Source: Membranipora membranacea
Taxonomy: Eukaryota > Bryozoa > Gymnolaemata > Cheilostomatida > Membraniporidae
NCBI GenBank assembly: GCA_914767715.1
Contig: OU612065.1
Location: forward strand, 27,094,001 to 27,158,000
Direction: 5' to 3'
Length of the DNA: 64,000 nt
The notes below the pieces were generated by a model. The model was not told the origin of the DNA and did not search any database. It worked only from the letters and a program-made list of their open reading frames with translations. Made by a program: the position numbers and the translations under genes. Each line of letters starts with the position of its first letter. Within the stretch, counting starts at the first letter, position 1. Shown here piece by piece: positions 42,201 to 50,755 of this stretch.

Positions 42201-45200
42201 ACGCCTATGCCAGTAACTCACTGTTACGAAGCTCTGTAGCCAGTATATGCCTTGTAGCGATGAGAAGATCTTTTCTGAGATGAGCAACTTCTGGTGGGCA
42301 TAGTGTCAATAGACCAAGCATGCCTTTCACTAGTTGAGTAGCATGAGTGGTCACTGCCTCCTACAAAAAAGAGAAGATTGTCTTCACTGTTCAAGGCAAG
42401 TGGGGCGATGAAAGTCATCCTTGTACAAAACATGTAAAATAATCGCCTATGTAGTCAGTAAGTTTTATCACATATCTAATTTCAACATTAACATTGCCAT
42501 CGAAACCAGAGCCTTGAAACAAGTTGAATATGTATCACTCACCTGGTATATTCTAATGATATAAGCTAGGAAAGATAAAGTCTTGATCTGAGCAGCTATG
42601 AAGTCTACAAACGCTTCCTTATTAAAGGATGCGCTCACCCTGCAAATCAATATCCGAGGCATGTTATATGGTACAAAGTTCAAAAAGACAAAGGCACTTG
42701 AATCCTACTAGATTTTCATACTTAGATATGCCTCAGACTCCTTGCTCAGACTAGACCAAACCATGTTAGTGATAGCAATTGACGATCTATCAAGTGACAT
42801 TCATATTTTGATATCACAAAACAAAAATAACCATTGCTCCCCCCCTCCCTGCTCAGACCTTGGTTTAAAAACTTCCCACTGTGGAAGTTTTCTTCTACCC
42901 TTTGTTATTGATGTATTAAAGACAGGAAATGTTGAAGGTATACAATATGACTATCATAGAACAGCTTATACCACGTGACATAAGATGCACATACCTCTGC
43001 TCTTTAGTGGGCTGTAGTACTATGGTGTTCATAATGAGAGGTATAAACTCGGCGACATCTTGGTGTACATTCTGTTTATATAGTTGATACATGAGTACGA
43101 CAATGATGGGTAGCTCAGCCAGTACCTTCAGTGATAGCTTAGCTCGAGGTATCAAGTTATACTAAAGAAAAGAATTAGAAGAATATCAGCCAACTTTATA
43201 ATACAGTAGGAGTCGCCTTCCTTTTACACATAGTTCTTATTGTACGTATACTGTTTTCTGATTCAGCCATGTTTTATCCATTTTGACAATGTAACAGAGC
43301 TTTTGCCTATTTTTTCCACAAGTATAGCACATTTTTCAGAATAAGTTGATATCTTAGTGATAGCAATGCAATCAAGTGAATTAGAGTTTTGTTAGCACAT
43401 TGAAAACTAATCATTGCCCCCCCCGGCAATTTCAACATATGGAAAGCTATAGCCTGAGAGTTACTAGCACCTATGACAAAATGTTCAACACAATACATAG
43501 TGGTGTTTGTATCAAGTTTAGTTCAAGGCTTCCATGTACACAATTAAATTTTGTAAATGTATTCCACATACAGTGACAGGCTGGTTGTCTGCTCTCTTCT
43601 CTGTCATGATTGGTGTACTGATGAAGATCTCGTTGATTAGAGAGTCGATGGGTACTTCTCTGATGTCCTTCACCTTTATAGCTTGTCTCGGCTCGAATAT
43701 CTTAGCAGTGTGATTGGCCAAATCCCTATATATCCCTTTCACAAAGTTTAGAAACTTTTGTATTTGCTATAATAGTATAAGAATATACACATAAGGCAGG
43801 TGAAGTATATCATCAAAACAAACAGACTTTATATACTGAGCAGAACGTCAGACTAGCGTATAGCAAGCCTCACCTGGATATTGCAATAGGTTATTTGTCA
43901 CCAAACAAAAGCTCAAACATTTTATGTTGAATGACTTATTTCTAATGTTATATATTTGTCTTCCTATATAATATTGAATACTATATTATATGCTGTCACT
44001 GTGATGTGTCAGATTTGCTGACAGTATTGCGAAGGCAGCATAAAACTATTCATGATGGCATCTCAACAATGAAGTGAGGGGATGTTCATCGATCTCAAAA
44101 AGTATATTGAGCATAACATTTTACCTCCGGGGCATATTGTGGACGGTATACTTTATGTAACTCTATAATCAGTCTGAGGCAGATCAAAACGTTCTCTTCA
44201 TTATCCACCTAACAAACAAAACCAACAGAAAAAATAAACAAGAGTGTTAACAGGAAAAGCTCTCAGAATAAAGGAATCATTCCTAATCCTGATACAAGCG
44301 TCATTTCTAATCCAATGGCAATCCTTATTGTATGGCCAGACCATATAATTACTCAACGCTTTACGCCTTAGAAAGAGAAAACATTTACTAGCTTCAAGTG
44401 AAGATGTTTTGATGCAGTTAATCTTGTATTATTTCAGTGGATTGAGATTCTCTGACGTTTCAATTATAAAGGTTTTTGCTTCCATGTTTGGGTAGGAAAA
44501 ACTTGTTCATCTAGTCACTAGTAACCTTGCGACAGTAACATCAGTATAACAGTCGTACAGTAACAGTTATTTACTATTTACCTCCAATAACTTGAACACC
44601 AGAGACAGAACATTTTTGACATGTAGCTTCAGGTGGTCATTTGTGGGGATTCTGTGTAGGATCTCCAACAGTAGCTTCCTGAGTTGCTGAAATCATAGCA
44701 ATTACATTACGATCAGATTGAAATGTATGCTTGAGTGTTCCAATAGTGAACTCAACATCGTTTATAGCAGTATACCAACCATAAGTTATCATTTTTGAAC
44801 AATCAATTGAACAGGTTATATGTGAGGATTGTTTGAGACAATGCATATGGCAAGATGGCGCAATCTGTAAGCCAATTGCTATTCCTGTCACTGTCAGTGT
44901 CATGGGTTTCTATTAATGGTCCGCTGGGAGAGTTTTCATGATGGATTGGTCAAACCCTCATCACCCCCAGTGTATCTATATCTAATATACCAAAGACATA
45001 ATGTGCCATAGTAGATGATCCACTAACCTGTGCAGCAGGTTCAGCGATGAATTGAGGTTCTCCCTCCTCTAATACTTTTATGAAAACTCTGATGAGTTCT
45101 GGTGCTATCTGAGAATACTGTGAAGATGTCACTACACTCTGTACAAAACAATGAATATAGTAAAAAATCTTCTCTAGAGAAGCAAATTTAGATTTAGGGC

Positions 45201-46088
45201 GTCATAATGTTAACTTGCACCAATTTTCATTAGCTGGGGTGTGAGTTTATATTATGTGGGTAAATGTAATCTAACAATAAATTTCACTAATTTAAGCCTG
45301 TGCAAAGTGGCAATCTCTTCAGTGAATACTTTTCTCCCCTAGGGTATATAATGTACTAGATATATTTAATATAAATATCTAGAATTTGAAACACAATTAT
45401 CTCAAATTTTAAATTTCTAGAGCTTAAAATATAAATGTTGCCTATGTTATCAGATCTACACATCAGGTCATACTTCATGAAAATGGAGAACTCTGATAGG
45501 ATATATAGCAAACGATTCAAAAACAGAGAAAACCATGAGATAATAGCTGCATACTCACCTCAAAATTCTCACTGAGCTCTTGTGCTGCCTTTAGTTTCTT
45601 TTCAATAGCTGAATCAAAAATAAGAGATAACGCCAAAAGTTTAAGCGGGACATGTTTTTATGTATCAAACGTACAATAAACAAATAGAAGCAGGTCTCTT
45701 GAAGTATAAGAACCGTGAAACTATCATGTATGATGAGTTACACCACTTTCCTACGCACCCGGTCACGCTAACACCATGGTTATACTATGTGAAAGCCAAT
45801 GGGTTTAATAACCCTAAGACCAGCAGGAGAGGTTTAATTCTACCTGTGCACAGTTTGAAAATGTACCAGTATTTCCTTGTAAGTTATTTTACAGTCAATA
45901 CTCTAACAAATAATTCAACTTACACGTTGTGAGTGCTGAAGTGACTGAATCTTTATTCTCAGTATATTCATATAAAAACACAAACCTGCACTTTGATCTC
46001 CGATGAGTTGAAGGTATGACTTGAGCGTGAGATCCTGTGTGCCAGTAGATGTCGTAGTCACATCTTTTGGGTTTGAGGTGGCAGCCAT
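9087..46088 (-). CDS. TRRAP: TRRAP, PIKK-family pseudokinase scaffold (complete, 62 coding exons)
   Basis: TRRAP (yeast Tra1) is the large scaffold of the SAGA and NuA4/TIP60 histone acetyltransferase complexes; it docks transcription activators in the nucleus. The start is ATG at 46086-46088 ([14 protein letters not shown]) and the stop is TAA at 9087-9089. I placed 62 coding exons with GT-AG borders. Their lengths sum to 11,928 nt (3,975 residues) and the phase agrees at every junction, which supports the whole model. The order is HEAT repeats, FAT (from about residue 2700), a PI3K-like domain (about 3577-3939) and FATC ending SWHPWL. The vertebrate protein is about 3,860 residues; the extra length is mainly two low-complexity linkers (exons 11 and 52-53). 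The gene is intact and most introns are a few hundred bases. Exons are given in the six block entries. The first exon may be preceded by untranslated exons that I cannot see. Confidence 0.96.
10086..10260 (+). repeat. tRNA-derived SINE-like element in TRRAP intron 60
   Basis: The sequence shows a Pol III internal promoter: an A-box-like TGGCGTAGTGG at about 10095-10105 and a perfect B box GGTTCGAATCC at 10139-10149, spaced as in a tRNA. A tRNA-unrelated body of about 80 bp follows (TGCTGCTGAAGGAGGTGAGC, then CTTGTACAGGAGTGCGCTAAA), then a short repetitive TATGTATATGTAT tail. The acceptor stem does not close cleanly, so I call it a SINE rather than a tRNA gene. Its orientation is opposite to TRRAP. 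No target-site duplication was resolved. Confidence 0.65.
16285..21039 (-). CDS. TRRAP: TRRAP exons 46-54: FAT domain (residues 2862-3477)
   Basis: Exons: 20924-21039, 20580-20735, 19892-20116, 19115-19555, 18724-18914, 18138-18326, 17486-17721, 16759-16952, 16285-16384. The FAT domain is a TPR-like solenoid packed on the kinase-like head. Anchors are [20 protein letters not shown] (exon 48), [20 protein letters not shown] (exon 49), [20 protein letters not shown] (exon 50) and [20 protein letters not shown] (exon 51). Exon 52 and the first half of exon 53 encode about 108 residues made almost only of Ser, Thr, Ala, Gly and Val, inserted between SVSR and [12 protein letters not shown] remember only a very short linker at this point in vertebrates. 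Confidence 0.93.
21476..25171 (-). CDS. TRRAP: TRRAP exons 39-45: HEAT-to-FAT transition (residues 2356-2861)
   Basis: Exons: 24796-25171, 24328-24479, 23834-24031, 23173-23436, 22635-22856, 22202-22360, 21476-21623. Exon 39 has [16 protein letters not shown] and NWEAMAG. Exon 41 is an acidic, Ser/Thr-rich linker ([20 protein letters not shown]), like the variable linker of the vertebrate protein. Exon 42 has [20 protein letters not shown]. The FAT domain begins near [20 protein letters not shown] in exon 43. The exon 42 start was chosen at the pyrimidine-rich CACCCAG because it restores phase with exon 41 and aligns KFLDMCQE with the family. Confidence 0.92.
25362..33157 (-). CDS. TRRAP: TRRAP exons 25-38: middle HEAT repeats (residues 1472-2355)
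   Basis: Exons: 32930-33157, 32406-32627, 31987-32118, 31458-31615, 30807-31008, 30365-30496, 29906-30021, 29423-29684, 28953-29126, 28039-28212, 27709-27810, 27247-27368, 26004-26301, 25362-25691. Anchors are [20 protein letters not shown] (exon 32), [15 protein letters not shown] (exon 33), [20 protein letters not shown] (exon 36) and [14 protein letters not shown] (exon 38). Exon 34 contains an acidic/proline linker (about [19 protein letters not shown]) in the position of the vertebrate linker that carries a nuclear localisation signal; I see no clear basic NLS in this version. The introns on either side of exons 33-34 and 36-37 contain foldback elements described separately. Confidence 0.92.
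26431..26961. repeat. Foldback (inverted-repeat) element with tRNA-like centre, TRRAP intron 36
   Basis: The left arm starts at 26431 (AAAGACTTTGTTTTAGGCTG) and its inverted copy ends at 26961. About 130 bp of each arm are close to identical, including the runs around CTATCATGTGAGCGATTTTC and AAATATTGAGGAAGTTATGG. Similarity weakens toward the centre, to about 26600 and 26795. The unpaired middle holds a tRNA-like head with an A-box-like GTGGCGTGATGG and a perfect B box GGTTCGATTCC (26679-26689). A small palindrome TATGTCACA/TGTGACATA lies at 26759-26786. This is either a composite foldback transposon or two inverted copies of one repeat around a SINE head. Confidence 0.75.
28634..28882. repeat. 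Near-perfect palindromic element, 107-bp arms, TRRAP intron 33
   Basis: Bases 28634-28740 and 28776-28882 are inverted copies. I find one mismatch (CCTTGGTAAC on the left against GTTACGAAGG on the right). The loop is 35 bp (28741-28775). Each arm also contains its own palindrome AACTTGAATTCAAGTT. The element ends 70 bp upstream of the donor-side border of exon 33, so it sits close to a splice site. It is consistent with a young MITE or foldback insertion. No coding capacity. Confidence 0.9.
33493..39248 (-). CDS. TRRAP: TRRAP exons 14-24: HEAT repeat ring (residues 657-1471)
   Basis: Exons: 38961-39248, 38497-38662, 37832-38088, 37288-37488, 36759-37014, 36163-36321, 35542-35852, 35030-35209, 34581-34730, 34124-34307, 33493-33785. 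Exon 16 is nearly invariant against the vertebrate protein as I remember it ([20 protein letters not shown], then [19 protein letters not shown]). Exon 22 has the conserved [20 protein letters not shown] and exon 14 has [10 protein letters not shown]. These form part of the alpha-solenoid that cradles the FAT-kinase head. Residues around exon 19 ([12 protein letters not shown]) diverge from vertebrates. Confidence 0.93.
39568..46088 (-). CDS. TRRAP: TRRAP exons 1-13: N-terminal HEAT repeats (residues 1-656)
   Basis: Exons: 45986-46088, 45559-45608, 45028-45138, 44582-44686, 44125-44208, 43572-43766, 42995-43161, 42543-42639, 42222-42360, 41438-41721, 40685-41011, 40008-40151, 39568-39729. Strongly conserved segments include [20 protein letters not shown] (exon 7), [18 protein letters not shown] (exon 8) and [18 protein letters not shown] (exon 10). 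Exon 11 carries a Ser/Gly/Thr/Pro-rich low-complexity run (about residues 475-550), where vertebrate TRRAP has a proline-rich linker. The exon 11 donor (GTTGGT) and the exon 1 donor (GTTTGT) are weaker than the others but are the only ones that keep phase. Confidence 0.93.
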
Positions 46089-46207
46089 GATATTATTTTG
46101 AGTACTTTACACTTTACATTATCCTAGACTGCTGTAGATATCCCTGCATTATACATTTTAAATAACAATCTGAATATTAATTATCCCACCAATATAATAA
46201 TGGTGTA
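46089..46207 (-). promoter_or_regulatory. TRRAP 5' flank, probable core promoter/5' UTR
   Basis: Only about 120 bp separate the TRRAP start codon from the TIR element at 46208. The stretch is AT-rich with no TATA box at a convincing distance. The transcription start cannot be fixed from the sequence; an untranslated first exon farther upstream is also possible. Confidence 0.35.
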
Positions 46208-47205
46208 GGGGAAGGCGGGGTACGTTGAGCCAGTGTTTACATATTTGATTGTAACATGCAGTTGAATTGTGCCAGATTAACCAAAATTGGCACTGAAGTA
46301 GGTCTTCATGTCTTCCATCAACATGAGTGAGGTCAGAAACCTACTGCAGCAACATAAGGAAATATTGCTGTTTCAAAAAAAATTGGAAACCGGCTCAACG
46401 TGCCCCAAGCACGGGGCACATTGAGCCGGGTCCGCATTTTGTATGGGGTACGTTGAGCCACTCTGTTATGGTCATCTCTTTTTAATTCATTGCAACCATA
46501 AGAAATGAAGAAAAGCAACCTAATTCATTGCAACAGCGCAGTTTTTCACTCAATTGAACTATAAAATATAATTTGCAACACAACATAAATCTCTGAAACA
46601 TTTGCGGTAGAGGAAAACTTGCACACGGCAAACTTGATGATAAGTGAAGGGAAAAGTGAACTCAGAGTAATTGCTAACTTCATTAAAGAAACATCAATTA
46701 CAATGTTTCTGTTTTCGTGTACATATACTTCATATACACTTTCATCATATAACATTCATATACTGCAGGGCATGGCTCAACGTGCCCCATCGGGCATGGC
46801 TCAACGTGCCCCATCGGGCATGGCTCAACGTGCCCCACAGCCTGTTTTTCACTCTCAACTCAAGTTTAACAAAATCTCTCCATCAGAGATAAGTTTAGAT
46901 TATGTTAAATTGAGACTAAATATGATGTTAAATCACATAATAAAAGTTGCAAATTCTCAGTCACGTCCTGTTGGGAATAGATGAAATTTCCGTTGATTAG
47001 CGCATTATTTACTTTTTACGATAAAAACGATGAAAAACTAAATAATTATCTTCCCTTAGTAGCTATCTTTATTTTTGTCTGCTCAAAAAGGGTGCCTTTG
47101 GTCACATGACCTCTGATGGAGAGGAAAACTCAAAACATAAAATGGTATTTGAAAAAAGTGGGGTGGATCAACGTGCCCCATGGCTCAACGTGCCCCGCCT
47201 TCCCC
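46208..47205. mobile_element. 998-bp non-autonomous DNA transposon (24-bp TIRs, TA flanks)
   Basis: The left end reads GGGGAAGGCGGGG followed by TACGTTGAGCC (46208-46231), and the right end (47182-47205) is its inverted copy with one difference. Both ends abut a TA dinucleotide, which could be a TA target-site duplication as in Tc1/mariner-type insertion. The core motif GGCTCAACGTGCCCC or close variants recurs about nine times in both orientations: both ends, a hairpin at 46390-46429, 46445-46459, a three-copy tandem at 46768-46838 and 47167-47181. No transposase is encoded. The open frames across it arise from the repeated motif. Confidence 0.8.
46768..46838 (+). repeat. 24-bp tandem repeat, three copies
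   Basis: The unit GGGCATGGCTCAACGTGCCC plus CATC starts at 46768, 46792 and 46816. It lies inside the TIR element and contains the same motif as the element ends. Confidence 0.9.
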
Positions 47206-49808
47206 TATGATTATGCATGTCAAACCTTTTTGGTGGCCTTTGAGATAAGGTACAAGAACATGCACAGATCATGCTATGTCGTGCTTGTGCAAAATTGTCC
47301 TCCAACATTTCACAAGCATCAATTATGCTCTGGCCAGGATCAGAGTAGCCATCGGCCTATGTTCAACTCGTAGGAAGTCTCAGCTAGTCCATTCCATTGC
47401 AATTTGAGCGACCCCTTAGAGCTGTCAATACAGATGGGTAACGTAATCCCTGGTGAGAATCATGTGTCTCATTATATATATATAATACTTTGATATTGTC
47501 ATTAAAGGCCACCCATCAAACAACACCGTAAAGAGCCTTCAACTAATGAACAGTACTGATCTGATACTTTCTATTTCAAACACATATAACTTGTGTGTTG
47601 AAAATTGAGATGTGAGGGAAGGAAATCTTACCCCTACCTACAAGGAGTACTCCTTTATCTTGATATGCCAGAGTCTAGACGTGCATTTTGTTTGACTGTC
47701 ACTAAGTAGTGATAGTAAGTAGCCAATGTGTTGGGTCTGATTGAAATCAATCAATCAGACCCAATGCGTACATAACATTATTGGCTAGTCGCTTTGTTGT
47801 TGTTGTCCTAACTAAATCTTGTGCTTTAATTGGGAGGGTTGTTATAGAACTCTGGCACAAAATGAAAGGGCATGCATGTTTAGCAAGTGTATACTACAAC
47901 CGAGTCTAGTATCAGCCACCTACCAAACCCCAGCTAGCTCGGAGGCAAGTACTAGCTTGGCAATGTAAGCCTTGCATTCCATGCTGTATGTATGGGCACT
48001 GAACAGCAAAGCCAGCAGGGCCAACAAACGAAAAAAGAGAGACAGTGTCACTGAACTAACACTATTTTAAAAAAATTGTTGAATCACTGGTTATTCCTCT
48101 TTCTTTCTATACTGTTTGCATGAAGTAACTTGCAATTTGAGACATGAAAAAAATGATTCTAAGAATGAGTGAGTTTTTAAAAAGAAAAGAAAAAATTTGG
48201 CGGCCATTTTCTACCCACAATTCCAAACTAACTAAAGAGGCTACCCACAGAAAGCTGTTTATAGGTTTTATTTTTGCTGTGGGTTCTAATCTTCTAGTAG
48301 TTTATTTTCGGCTATTTTTGTAAACAGAGCAGTGGTGCAAACTAAACAACATCAATCCACAGTGAAAACTAATCAAGAGAGAAGACAAATCAAAGTAATG
48401 AATTGCAAACAGTCTTGACATCGACAAGCTTAGACCAATAAACTCCCTAATTGCTTAGACATGCTAGCAAATGATCTGTAGTATGATCATAAGTATGTTT
48501 ACATCACAGACCTTATCATAATGTTATTGAGTCTATTGTTTATGCGTTTATCTTTGAGGCCGGCGAGTAGAGAACCTAGAACTTTTTGATGCAATGAGTT
48601 TGTCGGGCGGGAGGTTAGCATAGCAAGTAGCCTTAAATCAGCCAGTGGCCCCATTTTTCGTTTTCGCAAAAAAGGAATGTCATGCGAGTTTTGCATAGGA
48701 TGAAAACTATGAAAAGTGTTCAATGTTTTATTTTGTGCTTCATTGGATTTCCGTGCTGTGTATTTTTTCATTCATTTGCTTTTTTGAAAATTGTCGAAAC
48801 GGTTCAAGTTAAGTGATAGGATTTTGGTTCGCAATCACCGAACAAAAGGTCACAGGATAAATCTATTCCACTATAGAACTGAAATTAATCAGAATGGAGC
48901 TCATGCAGAAAACCTATAGATAGATAGATATCCACTTTAGTTTTACCGCTCAAAATAGTACATGGTGACATGGCTATCATAATAAGAGTGAGTATTACAT
49001 AAAATGCAAAAACTAAAAATCAATATGTATTTAAAATGTTTTCGATAACGGAAGGGAGGTCAAAAAAACTCAAACACGAATTTGTAATATAATGAGCAAT
49101 GCAAAGTGGAGTATTTTTTATACCCAGCTAAATCTTAGCGTCCAATATCCACATCCGTCCATGACTATTTACAACGTAAAATCTCGTACGTTGTAGGATA
49201 TAATGTGCAGAGGGAATGCTTACTAGTCTCAGAGTTGCAAGTTACAATACCATGAGGATGTAACATGAAATAATCAGTATCTTAATTGTACAGTTCGTTT
49301 TTCATATTACATCATCCCCTCATCGAAGATCCCACTGGATGTTCAAATAAAAAAAAAGATTAATTTACTGATTGGAACCTTAATTTGTTCCTTGTGATAT
49401 CGAGTAGCTCAAGACCTTCAAATATGAAAAAGAATAGAACAAATAAAGTAAAATTCAAGTGATTTACTAGTAAGATTGCCATGTCACTTAAATTTATTGG
49501 TAAAGCTTTACTTTTTCAATAATTTGTATGCATTCTATGTGTTTTTCTTGTCCCTTTCACTCGAAAGTATCAGTAGTAAAAAAGAACATTAAGCAGAACT
49601 GCAAGGAATTTAAATGACAGCTAACAAATAACAGTATAAAAATAAAATAGATAAATAAAAAGGTTAGAAATAAACTCGGCATCATATGAAAAAGGCCAAA
49701 CACTTCTGCAAAATAAAGAAATTGTATCAGAAATCTAGACTCTGAAGGCGTAAAAGGAAAACTAGCCTGCTGTAACATTGACAGTAATTATTATCATCTC
49801 TGTCTATC
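47206..49808. other. Intergenic, no gene seen
   Basis: AT-rich DNA with no open frame that looks coding. It holds a perfect 14-bp inverted repeat at 47731-47764 (TTGGGTCTGATTGA, 6-nt loop, then its complement). Confidence 0.6.
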
Positions 49809-50755
49809 CTATCTCATTTGATAAACCATTCTTCGGCGATAACATCTGATTTTTCGTAAATTACCCCTAAACTCTGGTAACATGCTCAAATACACAAGGA
49901 TATTCATTGCGCTGTTCAAAGACACAACTTGTTTCACAACAACCTCATCCATTGATGAGATGTGACTTTAAAGACCATAATTATTATAGAATTCACAATC
50001 AAAGGAAGCCAGCAGAGCTAGTATAGTCCTATCATAAGAATGATGGTCTTTCTTGCATTAGCAACGGACTTTCTGCGGATCCCCCTCAAAGTTTTAATTT
50101 TCCTATAAACTAAGGTGTGTGCGGTCCATTGAGTTAAGGTTGGTATTATAAACCAGAACAAGAAGATATAAAAATGCTTGACATTCACATAGTTATGGGA
50201 ACAGGTGGAGGGATATGGCTGAAAGCCGAGTTCTACACCACCAGTCAAGAGGGCAATTGCAAAGATTACTGCGTCTACTAAGAATGTCAGGCATATTATC
50301 CCAGCTATCAGTCTATTGCAGCTACTTGTGTTTGCGATGTTCCTGTGCTTTACAGGATAGAGTGCAGAGAAGCATTTCTCAACACAAATTAGGGTACGAA
50401 TCCAAACGGTGTTAACTATCATCACTACATTCATTATTCCTAGCAAACTACATAGAAAGTCCATCAGCCATATGCTACCCGCCGTCACAGTTACTACCAT
50501 CGCACTGTAGGGCAGCATTGCCAATAATTCCGAGACCGCAAGTCCTATCATAAGTTTATGCTGGATCTTTAGGCACTTAAATCTCATGAACACCAGCAAG
50601 GTGGTGATATTGCTGATTAATATCAGACAAAAAATTGTGATAGGAATTAGCGCTACTGGTCCCTGAAGGTTTGAAACGTAAAGTGCCCAGTTGGTGTTCT
50701 TGGTTCCATGTGCTGCCTGCATTTTGTTGAACGCGAATGCAATGGGCCTCTCCAT
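49809..50755 (-). pseudogene. Rhodopsin-like (class A) GPCR, single exon, disrupted in TM6-TM7
   Basis: From ATG at 50755 the frame encodes 245 residues covering TM1 to the start of TM6: TM1 (ILISNITTLLVF), TM2 (LMIGLAVSELLAMLP), the TM3 cysteine (DFLCSLLGIM), the end of TM3 (ICVEKCFSALYPVKH), TM4, an extracellular Cys (STCSHNYVN), TM5 (FWFIIPTLTQW) and a basic third loop. An in-frame TAG at 50018-50020 follows GLY. Straight after it the same frame reads LCWLPLIVNSIII, the CWxP motif of TM6. TM7 (LNSAMNILVYLSMLP, an NPxxY-like motif) appears only in another frame, so there is also a frameshift at about 49950-49975. The shifted frame ends at TAG 49809-49811. A DRY motif is lacking (VEKC). Ligand cannot be guessed. 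Two independent breaks make a pseudogene most likely; sequencing error is the alternative. Confidence 0.85.

Noticed and set aside
46619-46984. Plus-strand open frames of 121 and 73 codons with AWLNVPHR-like repeats
   Set aside because: They read through the 24-bp tandem motif of the TIR element; the repetition of the protein reflects the DNA repeat, not a gene.
48499-48771. 90-codon minus-strand open frame
   Set aside because: No homology recognised, AT-rich codon use, no splice or promoter signals.
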